Positions 1 through 7,383 of a stretch of DNA of 64,000 nt are shown here, one piece after another. The position numbers and the translations under genes are program-made. Within the stretch, counting starts at the first letter, position 1. Every line of letters begins with the position of its first letter. Where the stretch lies: assembly GCF_029893235.1 (NCBI RefSeq), contig NZ_JARXWE010000015.1, positions 1 through 64,000 of the forward strand, given 5' to 3'. Source of the stretch: Dysgonomonas sp. PH5-45. Lineage in GTDB: Bacteria > Bacteroidota > Bacteroidia > Bacteroidales > Dysgonomonadaceae. Below the pieces are notes generated by a model that ran no database searches, was not told the DNA's origin, and was given only the letters and a program-made list of their open reading frames with translations.

Positions 1-110
1 TTAGTTATCGCTTTTTAATCGACTTATAGTCGACACTCACACGAATTTTATTCGTAATCTAACCTATGGATTTCCAATCCATAGTCGTTAAGTTTAATAA
101 TGTCCAACAT
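1..110. repeat. Three consecutive short palindromes at the window edge
   Basis: On the minus strand three perfect inverted repeats follow one another: CTATGGATT-GGA-AATCCATAG (about 64-84), ACGAAT-AAA-ATTCGT (about 40-54) and CGACT-ATA-AGTCG (about 22-34). The first lies inside the last codons of the ArsG-like ORF. The spacing is regular, about 10 bases between palindromes. They look like dispersed palindromic repeats or a boundary, not a terminator, because no T-run follows. The array may continue to the left of the window. Confidence 0.6.
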
Positions 111-428
111 GAATATCCCGATAATGACTAATGCTATCCCAAGCCACATTCCCCCAACATTCTGCAAAAGTTTAGCTACCTGAAACTGACTTGCTCCAAA
201 ATAGAAAATCAAACCAAGTGCCGTATAGGTAAACATTCTGCCGAGTGTATAGAATACGCCATTAAACATTACTCTTCGCTTATCGCCTATATCTTTACTA
301 AGATAAGCGGTAGCTGTAATGTTGGTTGCCAATGGGCAAGGACTGATTGCAGTCATTAAGCCCAAAAGAAACGCCGTTAGTAATGGAAAGTTAGAGCCAT
401 CCACAAGATTCTGTAAAAACTCCATCAT
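48..428 (-). CDS. ArsG-like (CcdA-related) membrane permease, C-terminally shortened
   Basis: A 126-residue inner-membrane protein with three predicted membrane segments (about residues 15-35, 58-80 and 90-110). The SPCPLA motif at residues 29-34 is typical of CcdA/DsbD-like transporters and of the ArsG family proposed to export aromatic arsenicals. Family members are usually about 200 residues or more with six segments, so only the first half is present. The last residues (after IIKLN) are encoded by a palindromic repeat, suggesting the gene was cut there. Its ATG overlaps the stop of the ArsF-like gene (ATGA), so it is translationally coupled as last gene of the ars operon. M2 is an equally good start. 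It may not be functional. Confidence 0.7.
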   Translation of the reverse strand: MMEFLQNLVDGSNFPLLTAFLLGLMTAISPCPLATNITATAYLSKDIGDKRRVMFNGVFYTLGRMFTYTALGLIFYFGASQFQVAKLLQNVGGMWLGIALVIIGIFMLDIIKLNDYGLEIHRLDYE

Positions 429-853
429 AATCTTTTATTGACTTCGGTTTTGATCAGGTCAGTGAGGTTTTCGGGAGTATTCAAAGCGTTGGCAAATGCC
501 TTGTCGGTAATATCTATGGAATTATCCCCTTTGGCAATAATAAGGGCATTCCATGTTACTTCATATTTTTCTACGAGTGAAGCATTTTGTTTTTCATCGG
601 TTTTTACTTCAATGAATTTCACGTGTGGATTGTCTGCATAAAGTTCTTTTATTGTCTTCTCTGTTACATCGCCTACCGCAATACAGGTTTTACAGCGTTG
701 TTTACCGTGGAAATAGTAAACGTTCACCACAGAAGCATCCGCTACTTGCTCTTTAGCTTGCGTTTCAGTGGCTTGTCCGTTGTTTTTTTGTGCATTACCA
801 CCACAGGCTACCAGCAATATGGCAAAAAGCCCGATTAAAATACTTTTTTTCAT
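425..853 (-). CDS. ArsF-like thioredoxin-fold lipoprotein
   Basis: A 142-residue protein with a lipoprotein signal peptide (lipobox LVAC, Cys17), a short polar linker and a thioredoxin-like domain. The domain carries a CxxC pair (C54-K-T-C57) after a VYYFHGKQR segment. This matches small proteins called ArsF in arsenic clusters, where ArsE/ArsF have been linked to reduction of nitro-aromatic arsenicals and ArsG to their export. The neighbours (ACR3 pump upstream, ArsG-like permease overlapping downstream) support a role in arsenic handling at the periplasmic face of the inner membrane. A general disulfide or redox role cannot be excluded. No separate ArsE gene is visible. Confidence 0.72.
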   Translation of the reverse strand: MKKSILIGLFAILLVACGGNAQKNNGQATETQAKEQVADASVVNVYYFHGKQRCKTCIAVGDVTEKTIKELYADNPHVKFIEVKTDEKQNASLVEKYEVTWNALIIAKGDNSIDITDKAFANALNTPENLTDLIKTEVNKRL

Positions 854-883
854 ACAATGTGTTTTTATTAGTTTGTACTATGT

Positions 884-1918
884 TTATTTATAATATTTCT
901 TCCGAAGCCAAAAAGCCAAGTTCACTAACAGGATTAATACCGGGACTTCGACCAATGGCCCGACTACTCCGGCAAAGGCTTGTCCGCTATGTAATCCGAA
1001 TACGCCGATTGCCACTGCGATAGCCAGTTCAAAGTTGTTTCCGGTTGCAGTGAAAGCAATAGAAGCATTTTTATCATAAGAAGCCCCCATAAACTTACCT
1101 GCGAAGAAACTAAGCAGGAACATCACGACAAAGTAGATAAGCAACGGTATGGCTATCCGAACCACATCCATTGGTATTTGTACAATCAATTCACCTTTCA
1201 GGCTGAACATAAGAACGATTGTAAATAACAGTGCAATTAAGGTTATCGGGGATATTTTCGGGATAAACTTTTCCTTATACCATTGTTCTCCTTTCAATTT
1301 CACTAATATAAGTCGGCTCAATATTCCCATTAAGAAAGGAATACCTAAATATATAGCAACCGTTTCGGCAATCGTACCGATGGAAATATCAACGATAGCC
1401 CCTTCAAACCCGAAAAGGGGAGGAAGTTTCGTAATAAACAACCAAGCATAGAAACTGTAAAAGAATACCTGAAAGATACTGTTCAGGGCTACTAAACCTG
1501 CACCGTATTCCGTATTTCCTTCCGCAAGGTCATTCCACACAAGCACCATTGCTATACATCTCGCTAATCCGATAAGGATTACACCTACCATGTATTCAGG
1601 GTAATCGTGTAAGAAGATGATGGCAAGTACAAACATTAATATCGGCCCGATAATCCAATTCAGGATTAACGAAACTGATAATATTTTTACGTCCTTAAAA
1701 ACCTTCGGTAATTGTTTATAATCGACTTTTGCCAATGGCGGATACATCATTAAGATTAAACCGATGGCTAAAGGGATGTTTGTAGTTCCACTGGATAATG
1801 AATCTATTGTAGTGCTGAAAGATGGGAAAAAGTAACCCAGCCCAACCCCGATAGCCATTGCCAGGAATATCCAAAGAGTGAGATTCTTATCTAAAAAACT
1901 CATTTTCTTCTTACTCAT
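884..1918 (-). CDS. acr3: ACR3-family arsenite efflux permease
   Basis: A 344-residue polytopic protein with about ten hydrophobic segments, full length for the ACR3 (BASS superfamily) arsenite exporters. The conserved cysteine of transmembrane segment 4 is present in GLARCIAMV (C121), followed by the family signature VWNDLAEGN. It exports As(OH)3 across the inner membrane using the proton-motive force. The gene starts eight bases inside the end of arsC (ATGAGTAA overlap), so reductase and pump are translated together: arsenate is reduced and the product expelled. It is sometimes annotated arsB, but it is not the ArsB antiporter family. Confidence 0.95.
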   Translation of the reverse strand: MSKKKMSFLDKNLTLWIFLAMAIGVGLGYFFPSFSTTIDSLSSGTTNIPLAIGLILMMYPPLAKVDYKQLPKVFKDVKILSVSLILNWIIGPILMFVLAIIFLHDYPEYMVGVILIGLARCIAMVLVWNDLAEGNTEYGAGLVALNSIFQVFFYSFYAWLFITKLPPLFGFEGAIVDISIGTIAETVAIYLGIPFLMGILSRLILVKLKGEQWYKEKFIPKISPITLIALLFTIVLMFSLKGELIVQIPMDVVRIAIPLLIYFVVMFLLSFFAGKFMGASYDKNASIAFTATGNNFELAIAVAIGVFGLHSGQAFAGVVGPLVEVPVLILLVNLAFWLRKKYYK

Positions 1919-2345
1919 TGCCTTTTATTTTTTCTATGTATAATTTATAAAATGCTTCTTTTATTTCATCCCGTACCCGGATATATTCCGAATGGATAAA
2001 TTCTGGTGACCCTTTTGCTTCTGACGGATCTTCAAATCCTATGTGCAAACGGTTTTTCACTTTACCGAAAAAAGTAGGACAGTTTTCATTTGCCCCACCA
2101 CAAACCGTAATGACATAATCCCATTCTTCATTCAGATACTTATCTACACTATCGGAAGTATGGCTGGATATATCTACTCCGGCTTCTTTCATTACTTCTA
2201 TGGCTTTGGGATTAACCTTTCCGCTTGCATTTGTCCCTGCAGAGAATACTTTTAATGCAGGGTCGAAAGATTGCAGGAAGCCATGTGCCATTTGGCTACG
2301 GCAACTATTGCCTGTACAAAGAATTAAAACTTTTTGTGCATTCAT
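1911..2345 (-). CDS. arsC: Thioredoxin-coupled arsenate reductase
   Basis: A 144-residue low-molecular-weight phosphatase-fold enzyme. The P-loop is C10-TGNS-C15-R-S, and the resolving cysteines of the S. aureus pI258-type enzyme are both present (C82 and C89 in VCGGANENC). These three residues, C10, C82 and C89, form the disulfide cascade that is reset by thioredoxin. It reduces cytoplasmic arsenate to arsenite for export by the overlapping ACR3 gene. It is not the glutaredoxin-type (E. coli R773) ArsC. It lies 12 bases downstream of arsM and overlaps acr3 by eight bases in the operon. Confidence 0.95.
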   Translation of the reverse strand: MNAQKVLILCTGNSCRSQMAHGFLQSFDPALKVFSAGTNASGKVNPKAIEVMKEAGVDISSHTSDSVDKYLNEEWDYVITVCGGANENCPTFFGKVKNRLHIGFEDPSEAKGSPEFIHSEYIRVRDEIKEAFYKLYIEKIKGNE

Positions 2346-2357
2346 ATCAAAACATTA

Positions 2358-3191
2358 TTAACAGCATCCGGAACTACAATCGCAAGCACTTTCAGGTTTT
2401 ACACCTGTTACTGTAATAGAGAATATCTTTGAATTATTCTCCTTGTATTCATGGAATGATTTTTCATCAAGATGCTCTTTTAGGATATCATCAGGGACAA
2501 CGATAGGTTTTTCCCTTTGTATTTTCACCTGTAAAAAACCTGCACTGAAAATCTTAACCATATATTGTTCTTTAGGAATTGCTCCTGCAATGCATCCGGC
2601 GTATAATTCTGCTACTTGTTTGATGGATTCAGGTAATTCACCTTCTAAAACCACATCCGAGATGCAGAAATGCCCACCGGGTTTTAAAACCCTGAAAATT
2701 TCATGGAAGATTTTATCTTTGGTTGGTAATAGGTTTAATACGCAGTTACTTATTACAACGTCAACGGAATTACCACCAATAGGCATATCTTCTATTTCAC
2801 CTTTGCGGAAAGTGACATTTGTAAAACCTCTCTTTTGTGCGTTATTTCTTGCCTTTTCTATCATAGCATCTGTAAAATCAATACCGATGATTTTCCCTGT
2901 TTCTCCGACTTCAGCGCGGGCTACAAAACAATCATTTCCTGCCCCGGAACCTAAATCCACAACAAAATCGCCTTTTTTTAATCCGGCAAAAGCTGTAGGA
3001 AGTCCACATCCCAGACCTAAATCAGCATCTGCTTCATAGCCGTCAAGCTGACTGTAATCCTCATTCATAATGTTATACACATTATCAGAGGAACAGCATC
3101 CAGAGCCACAACAAGACGACTGGTTATCATTTTGTAAAGCAAGTGCGCTGTATTTTTGCTTTACCATTTCTTTAATTTCTTTATTTTCCAT
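2358..3191 (-). CDS. arsM: Arsenite S-adenosylmethionine methyltransferase
   Basis: A 277-residue cytosolic methyltransferase. The SAM-binding motif DLGSGAGND is at residues 79-87. Candidate As(III)-binding cysteines are C62 (GCGLPT), C150 (SNCVLN) and C200 (YAGCIAG). Extra cysteine clusters occur at the N-terminus (SSCCGSGCC) and the C-terminus (CDCSSGCC), as in many ArsM proteins. It converts arsenite to mono-, di- and trimethyl arsenicals. I chose the ATG at 3191 (MENKEIKEM) over an upstream ATG at 3254, because the upstream ATG lies within the promoter/operator before the expected transcription start. It is the first gene of the ars operon, with an ArsR box upstream. Confidence 0.93.
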   Translation of the reverse strand: MENKEIKEMVKQKYSALALQNDNQSSCCGSGCCSSDNVYNIMNEDYSQLDGYEADADLGLGCGLPTAFAGLKKGDFVVDLGSGAGNDCFVARAEVGETGKIIGIDFTDAMIEKARNNAQKRGFTNVTFRKGEIEDMPIGGNSVDVVISNCVLNLLPTKDKIFHEIFRVLKPGGHFCISDVVLEGELPESIKQVAELYAGCIAGAIPKEQYMVKIFSAGFLQVKIQREKPIVVPDDILKEHLDEKSFHEYKENNSKIFSITVTGVKPESACDCSSGCC

Positions 3192-3218
3192 ATATAATAA
3201 TAAGTTTATCAAAAATTC

Positions 3219-3238
3219 AATTCGCTTTAAAGCGAATT
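3219..3238. promoter_or_regulatory. 20-bp perfect palindrome in the arsM leader
   Basis: AATTCGCTTTAAAGCGAATT is a perfect palindrome lying between the predicted arsM transcription start (about 3245) and its ATG at 3191. Its half site TTCGC...GCGAA resembles the ArsR box. It could be an additional operator or a leader hairpin. Confidence 0.55.
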
Positions 3239-3246
3239 GTCTGTAG

Positions 3247-3264
3247 GTTCGCAAACATACGAAC
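3247..3264 (-). promoter_or_regulatory. ArsR operator over the arsM promoter -7 box
   Basis: The box GTTCGCAAACATACGAAC is one of three copies of a near-identical 18-bp site. On the minus strand it contains TATGTTTG, which fits the Bacteroidota -7 consensus TAnnTTTG (3252-3259). Repressor bound here would cover the -7 element of the arsM-arsC-acr3 operon. The site lies between arsR and arsM. Confidence 0.75.
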
Positions 3265-3279
3265 TTTAAAGATAAAAAA

Positions 3280-3621
3280 TTATGTATTACAACAATTGTC
3301 TGATATTTCTACTTCAGTCAATAAAGCTTCAAATAATCTTTTCGCTAAAGACCAGTTTTTCTGATTAATGCAATACTTAACAGATGGCAATGTAATTTCA
3401 CCTTGTATCAAACCGGCATCTTTTAATTCATTCAAATGTTGCGATAAAGTGCTTTTCGCTACTGGTAACACTTCAGACATATCTCCATGATAACAACATT
3501 CTTGACTTGCTAACAATTGCAGAATAGCAATCCGTACAGGATGCGAAAGGGCTTTGGCGAAACGTGCCATTTGCACCTGCTCAACCGTATATCTTTTCTT
3601 CACTTTTTCCATCTTCTTCAT
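3280..3621 (-). CDS. arsR: ArsR/SmtB-family arsenite-responsive repressor
   Basis: A 113-residue winged-helix repressor. Residues 20-85 form the HTH (ALSHPVRIAILQLL, then the recognition helix around AKSTLSQHLNEL). Two vicinal cysteine pairs are candidate As(III) ligands: C42-C43 in ECCYHGD and C110-C111 at the extreme C-terminus. It would repress its own promoter and the arsM operon and release on binding As(III), consistent with identical boxes in front of both. M4 is an alternative start. The gene is separated from arsM by the arsM promoter, so the two can be transcribed separately. Confidence 0.92.
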   Translation of the reverse strand: MKKMEKVKKRYTVEQVQMARFAKALSHPVRIAILQLLASQECCYHGDMSEVLPVAKSTLSQHLNELKDAGLIQGEITLPSVKYCINQKNWSLAKRLFEALLTEVEISDNCCNT

Positions 3622-3627
3622 TTTATA

Positions 3628-3672
3628 GTTCGCAAATATACGAATAGTTTTTTAATTCGCAAATATACGAAC
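3628..3672 (-). promoter_or_regulatory. Tandem ArsR operators and promoters of arsR
   Basis: Two copies of the 18-bp box lie here: GTTCGCAAATATACGAAT (3628-3645) and ATTCGCAAATATACGAAC (3655-3672). Each contains TATATTTG on the minus strand, a perfect TAnnTTTG -7 box. The TTTG of the distal box sits 19 bases upstream of the proximal -7 box and could serve as its -33 element. For the distal -7 box a TTTG occurs 20 bases upstream, inside the IS110 gene (3688-3691). Confidence 0.72.
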
Positions 3673-3679
3673 AGTTTTT

Positions 3680-4693
3680 TCAGACAACAAACTGATTAGT
3701 ATAATTTGAGTTGTATAGTTCATTATTCTTTATTACGGCAAACATGCGGGCTACGAGTTTGGCTCTGATAGCATTTAGTACTGACATTTTATTTTTGCCC
3801 TCAGCAACTTTTCTATCGTAATATACCCTTAATCCACTATTCTTATTTTGAATAGCAGATAAGGCTGCTAAATGGAGTAAAGATTTTATACTTTTATTTG
3901 CTCTATGGGAAACCCGATTTTTAGAATGCTGACTACTTCCTGATGAATAACTGAATGGAGCAACACCCGCATGGCAACAGAATTTACGACTATCTGTAAA
4001 TCGTGTAAAGCCTTGTGTTTCCAGTATCATTTTTAAAGAAGTTTTTTTACCTATTCCTTCAATGCTCAATAATAATTTCATCTGATGAGATAATAAAGCA
4101 TCCTTTGCTACAATATCCTCAATCTCCGCTTCAATATTAGCTATTGCTTTATCTAATTCTTTAATAAGCAGAGATAATCTCTTTGACTTCAATTTATAGA
4201 CTCTATCAGGCATATATTCTTTTTGATCTGATAATTGAGCTTGGTATTTAGCTCTATCAACACATAGCATATTTAATTCTGTTGTTAATAGCTTTATTGA
4301 TTCAACACTTATAGTTGGGTGGTTATATATTTTAAGTTTATCTATATAACGATAGGCATATAAAGCAATACGCTTTGCATCTACGGGATCATTTTTTCCT
4401 CGTTGCAACCCTGAACTGTATTTTATTTGAGTAGGATCTTCTAACCAAAGTTTATAGTTTCCGGCTTGACAAGAGATTGTTAAAGGATAAATATATAATC
4501 CTGTAAATTCAGCACATACTACTATTTGTTCTGCATCTATATTTTGTTCTGCACAAATTACAGATAAGTAGTCCTCGATACTCTTTTGATGATTTGAAAT
4601 AACATCTTGTTTCACCACCACACCATTACTCAGGAGGCAACAATCCAAGTTCTTTTTACTCACATCAATTCCAATAAAATAATAGTTTCCCAT
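3680..4693 (-). CDS. IS110-family transposase
   Basis: A 337-residue recombinase with the two-domain layout of IS110 enzymes. The N-terminal RuvC-like DEDD domain shows D10 (GIDVSKKN), E62 (CAEFTG) and D102/D105 (NDPVDAKR). A central coiled segment follows (about 130-195). The C-terminal Tnp domain carries the IEGIGKKTS helix-hairpin-helix and the serine-rich motif SYSSGSS (about 248-254), whose serine is the nucleophile in this family. Length is normal and there is no frameshift, so it is likely active. Related elements use a bridge/seek RNA from the non-coding flank to choose target and donor. Confidence 0.95.
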   Translation of the reverse strand: MGNYYFIGIDVSKKNLDCCLLSNGVVVKQDVISNHQKSIEDYLSVICAEQNIDAEQIVVCAEFTGLYIYPLTISCQAGNYKLWLEDPTQIKYSSGLQRGKNDPVDAKRIALYAYRYIDKLKIYNHPTISVESIKLLTTELNMLCVDRAKYQAQLSDQKEYMPDRVYKLKSKRLSLLIKELDKAIANIEAEIEDIVAKDALLSHQMKLLLSIEGIGKKTSLKMILETQGFTRFTDSRKFCCHAGVAPFSYSSGSSQHSKNRVSHRANKSIKSLLHLAALSAIQNKNSGLRVYYDRKVAEGKNKMSVLNAIRAKLVARMFAVIKNNELYNSNYTNQFVV

Positions 4694-5070
4694 AATAAAG
4701 TGATTTAATGATTTATAATTTGGAAAGGCATTTGAATATATCCTAAAAACCTTAAATATCTTTCAGATAAAATTCTTATATAGGTCTAATCCAAGACAAA
4801 TAACAAGTTCGTTATAGTAACATAAGTTATTCCTATTTTCCATGCTGATTTACTTGTTATTTTCCTTTCTTCTTAATTCATAACGTAAATCATTAAATAT
4901 TCTTGAAATTAAATGAATAAAATGAGTCCCAAATAGTAACATAGACTTTACATTTCTCTTTTTCCATACGGTTCACTCATTATAGTTTATAAAATAATTA
5001 CAATGCAAACCTAAGGTTTTCCATGAGTAAAAGTAATCTAACGGAAGAAAAAGTAACAAAAAGCCTTTTA
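4694..5070 (-). other. Non-coding flank of IS110, candidate guide (bridge) RNA region
   Basis: There is no credible gene here. The stretch is AT-rich and lies upstream of the transposase, where IS110-group elements encode their guide RNA. An 11-base direct repeat ATAGTAACATA occurs at 4814-4824 and 4933-4943. Such a repeat is what would be expected if two loops share donor/target sequence. The RNA itself is inferred, not demonstrated. Confidence 0.4.
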
Positions 5071-5071
5071 A

Positions 5072-5105
5072 ACCTATTTGTTTTCATACATTTGAACAAA
5101 TAGGT
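5072..5105. promoter_or_regulatory. Inverted repeat upstream of the 5131 gene
   Basis: ACCTATTTG (5072-5080) and CAAATAGGT (5097-5105) form a perfect 9-bp stem with a 16-base loop, 26 bases before the ATG at 5131. A T-run (ATTTTTGT) follows. It may be an operator, an attenuator or the terminator of something to the left. Confidence 0.45.
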
Positions 5106-5130
5106 ATTTTTGTCTTGAAATCTCAATAAT

Positions 5131-5463
5131 ATGCCTGTAAAAATAGAAAAATGGGTAGTTGCCCAAAAAAAACATAAATTGTCAGATAAGCACGTCCAGA
5201 TGGCTCGTGAGTTGGGACTAAATCCCGATAAATTAGGTAAAATAGATAACCATAAACAGGAAACATGGAAAGTTCCGTTACCCCAGTTTATCGAAGATAT
5301 ATATATCAAACGGTTTAAACGGGAAGAACCTGTTACTGTTCGCTCTCTGAATGACATTATCGCAGATGACAAAGCAAAAAAAGAAAAGAAGAAAAAAGAG
5401 AAAGCTAAAAAGCGTGCTTTACGAGAACAAACCGATAGTAGCGAAAATAAATACATAGAATAA
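5131..5463 (+). CDS. Small conserved hypothetical protein, basic C-terminus
   Basis: A 110-residue soluble protein. The N-terminal part (residues 1-60: KIEKWVVAQKKHKLSDKH, then MARELGLNPDKLGKI) resembles a small uncharacterised family I recall from several phyla, ending in a QETWKVPLPQFIEDIY segment. The C-terminus is a lysine/glutamate-rich helix (KAKKEKKKKEKAKKRA) that could bind nucleic acid. I chose the plus strand because the opposite-strand ORF lacks family features and has poor composition. It is a single gene with a hairpin on each side. Function unknown. Confidence 0.65.
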   Translation: MPVKIEKWVVAQKKHKLSDKHVQMARELGLNPDKLGKIDNHKQETWKVPLPQFIEDIYIKRFKREEPVTVRSLNDIIADDKAKKEKKKKEKAKKRALREQTDSSENKYIE

Positions 5464-5499
5464 TCTACAAATTCCACTATGGAAAGTAAATTGTAGATT
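5462..5499 (+). terminator. Hairpin after the 5131 gene
   Basis: AATCTACAA (5462-5470) pairs with TTGTAGATT (5491-5499), with an inner TTCC/GGAA stem (5472-5475/5481-5484). It starts at the stop codon. No strong T-run follows, so it is a weak terminator candidate. Confidence 0.5.
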
Positions 5500-5551
5500 A
5501 ACAGATATTTAAAAAGTTAAATGAAATCATCTATGATATATATAAATTCTC

Positions 5552-5559
5552 TACTTTTG
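5552..5559 (+). promoter_or_regulatory. Probable -7 promoter box for the 5577 gene
   Basis: TACTTTTG fits TAnnTTTG and lies 17 bases before the ATG. No clear TTTG is seen at -33, so this is a partial match. Confidence 0.4.
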
Positions 5560-5576
5560 CATAAAAAGCGATAAGC

Positions 5577-6572
5577 ATGAAGGTTGAACATATAACATAT
5601 AAAGGCTCTACACTTGTTAGAGATACTGATGATATTACAGAGGAAACAATAAATTTACTCAAACCCTTTGAGGACATTAATAAGGAAAAGAGCAAATTGA
5701 AATTTCCTTTAACTAATTTGGAAGTCGTTACTACCATAGCCAGCAACGTTGCTATTTTTAACTTTGAAAAAAATAATATCCCTTTGTATATGAACTTTTG
5801 CTGTTTTGAAGCAAAAGACGCATCTATGGTATTGGAACTGGTTGATAATTTTATAGAGAAAAGAGGATTTGAGAAATTGACTACTACCCCCAAAGAAAGC
5901 TCTTTTATATATACAGTTCCTTGCTATCCTTCCGCTTCGCTTACAAGCGGAGAAGAAGAAATGATAATGGGCGAAGTGGAACTATACATATATTATTCCT
6001 TATATCTCAACGATTACCGAAAAAAAACAAATAACACACATTCTGCTGACACTACATCAAAAGAAAAAATAAAATACGAGGTGGGTAAGAGATTCCCTGA
6101 TGAAAGATATTTGAATCAAATAGAAACAACTGCTGCTATTATTAATACAGCATTTTTTGATGTTTTTTGCAGTTTCCATGAACCAACGACAGAAGAAATA
6201 AGACTATTCCGAAAGGGGAAATTAGATGTTTACTTATATGAAAACTCTAACATTCCATTTCTGATTTTTGACATGGGTTTTTCTTTTGAAGTGAGTATTG
6301 ATGTAACTAAAATTCCAGAGGAAAAACAAGACGATTGGTTAAATTCAGAAGCAAATATAATAACAATGTTTCTTGTGGATGCCGGAACCGGAATCATGCA
6401 GGGAATAAGAACAATAAGTATTCCCCCCAATTTTGCAGAAAAAATTAGGGATATATCGGAAAAGCAGTTACAGGAGGACATAAATGTAGAACAAGCAATA
6501 GATCAGATAACGGAACAACTTTCAACAGAGCAAATGATGAAGAAATCAACTCTAAAATATACCGTGAAATAA
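5577..6572 (+). CDS. Hypothetical protein, 331 residues
   Basis: I do not recognise this protein. It is soluble and acidic, with no signal peptide or membrane segment. The sequence has alternating short strands and helices and a central charged linker (about residues 145-165, rich in T, N, K, S). Two aromatic-rich halves follow the pattern YLYENSNIPFLIFDMGFSFEV (quoted only in part), suggesting an alpha/beta fold. A likely -7 box and a strong shared terminator show it is a single-gene unit, separate from the leftward genes beyond 6617. It sits between the IS110 element and the end of the transfer region, so it is accessory. Confidence 0.6.
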   Translation: MKVEHITYKGSTLVRDTDDITEETINLLKPFEDINKEKSKLKFPLTNLEVVTTIASNVAIFNFEKNNIPLYMNFCCFEAKDASMVLELVDNFIEKRGFEKLTTTPKESSFIYTVPCYPSASLTSGEEEMIMGEVELYIYYSLYLNDYRKKTNNTHSADTTSKEKIKYEVGKRFPDERYLNQIETTAAIINTAFFDVFCSFHEPTTEEIRLFRKGKLDVYLYENSNIPFLIFDMGFSFEVSIDVTKIPEEKQDDWLNSEANIITMFLVDAGTGIMQGIRTISIPPNFAEKIRDISEKQLQEDINVEQAIDQITEQLSTEQMMKKSTLKYTVK

Positions 6573-6618
6573 AAAACAAAAGAAGCATTAAAGTTAAATT
6601 TAATGCTTCTTTTGTTTT
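6573..6618. terminator. Strong bidirectional terminator
   Basis: A perfect 20-bp stem (6573-6592 with 6599-6618, loop GTTAAA) carries A-runs on one side and T-runs on the other. It lies between the convergent genes at 5577 (+) and 6617 (-) and can end both. The stem enters the stop region of the 6617 gene. Confidence 0.9.
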
Positions 6619-6961
6619 ATCGAGGTCTGTCAAAATCATTTTCCATTTCCCACCTGATCCAATCCTCCAGAGAATCAAATTCGTGAGGCATCTTGTCCAA
6701 TGAATGCCTGTCAATCTTCAGTTCCTTTTGTTTCTCTCTGTAATGTCTGTCTAATTCCTGCACCTTCCTTTGGTATTCCTTTTCCATTTGCCGACTATCA
6801 ATTATCCACCAAGTTGTAAAGCCTACCACGAACAGGATAAATACAGAAACGAAAAGTATCTCCCCTTTTGAAATGTAGCCCATAGCCCGCAAATCCTCAA
6901 ACACAAATTTCTTATACTCAATATAGTCTTTTACTTTAGTATAGATTGTCTTTATTTCCAT
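6617..6961 (-). CDS. Single-pass membrane protein, unknown function
   Basis: A 114-residue protein with one hydrophobic segment (about residues 33-54, EILFVSVFILFVVGFTTWW). It is followed by a charged coiled-coil-like stretch (RQMEKEYQRKVQELDRHY) and a C-terminal tail rich in W, D and E. It looks like a bitopic inner-membrane protein with a long extracytoplasmic or cytoplasmic helix. Its start overlaps the end of the 6952 gene by 10 bases, so the two are co-translated. They are the last two genes of the leftward block and may be a tail of the transfer operon, although a 350-base gap separates them from it. Confidence 0.6.
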   Translation of the reverse strand: MEIKTIYTKVKDYIEYKKFVFEDLRAMGYISKGEILFVSVFILFVVGFTTWWIIDSRQMEKEYQRKVQELDRHYREKQKELKIDRHSLDKMPHEFDSLEDWIRWEMENDFDRPR

Positions 6962-7314
6962 AAACGGGGTTTATTATGGGTAACTGAAAACATATTAAAA
7001 TAGGTTCTCTCCGGCTTTTCCTTAGATAACAAATGAACAAAGCCCGTGCGGGTTACAATCTCCACATAAACCTCTGTTTCGTCCAGATGTACTATGTCTT
7101 CAAATCGAATACAATCCCGTGTACTGACTAATTCTTTTTTCCCTTTCATTGCTTCATAGACATACTCATAGTCAGGAAAAATAAATAGTGATTCTTTAAT
7201 CGAAATTCTGTGTAATACCAGTATAGGACGGATTTTATCACAAACAGTAAACTTATTTACAGGTGATTGCCTTTTAAGGTAAAGTTTAGAAATGGCTTTT
7301 TGTGCAAAATTCAT
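6952..7314 (-). CDS. Hypothetical protein upstream of the membrane protein gene
   Basis: A 120-residue basic protein without a signal peptide or membrane segment. It has an N-terminal helix (FAQKAISKLYLKR) followed by short beta-rich stretches (IRPILVLHRISI, ETEVYVEIVTRTGFVHLL). I recognise no family. The 10-base overlap with the downstream membrane protein gene suggests they work together. Confidence 0.55.
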   Translation of the reverse strand: MNFAQKAISKLYLKRQSPVNKFTVCDKIRPILVLHRISIKESLFIFPDYEYVYEAMKGKKELVSTRDCIRFEDIVHLDETEVYVEIVTRTGFVHLLSKEKPERTYFNMFSVTHNKPRLWK

Positions 7315-7383
7315 GATCTCTCTGTAATATTATGTTAGTACCAAAAAACAGGCGCAAGAATTACTAAATATCGGCTTTGAGGT

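Larger units (their letters stand above)
3673..5070 (-). mobile_element. IS110-family insertion sequence (approximate limits)
   Basis: The element is defined by its transposase gene (3680-4693) and the roughly 300-400 base non-coding stretch upstream of it. IS110 elements lack terminal inverted repeats and target duplications, so the exact ends cannot be read by eye. The left limit is set by the ArsR box ending at 3672. The right limit is placed before the hairpin and gene on the plus strand at 5072-5463. The element lies directly next to the arsR promoter. Confidence 0.65.

Noticed and set aside
3192-3254. N-terminal extension of ArsM
   Set aside because: The upstream ATG lies within the ArsR box/-7 region, before the likely transcription start, and the extension is not family-like.
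3673-5070. Terminal inverted repeats and target duplication of the insertion sequence
   Set aside because: None could be found, which agrees with the IS110 family. The ends are therefore given only approximately.
4998-5477. 159-codon ORF on the minus strand
   Set aside because: It overlaps the plus-strand gene at 5131, which has a family-like N-terminus. The minus reading is Phe/Ser/Leu-rich, as expected for the complement of a Lys/Glu-rich gene.
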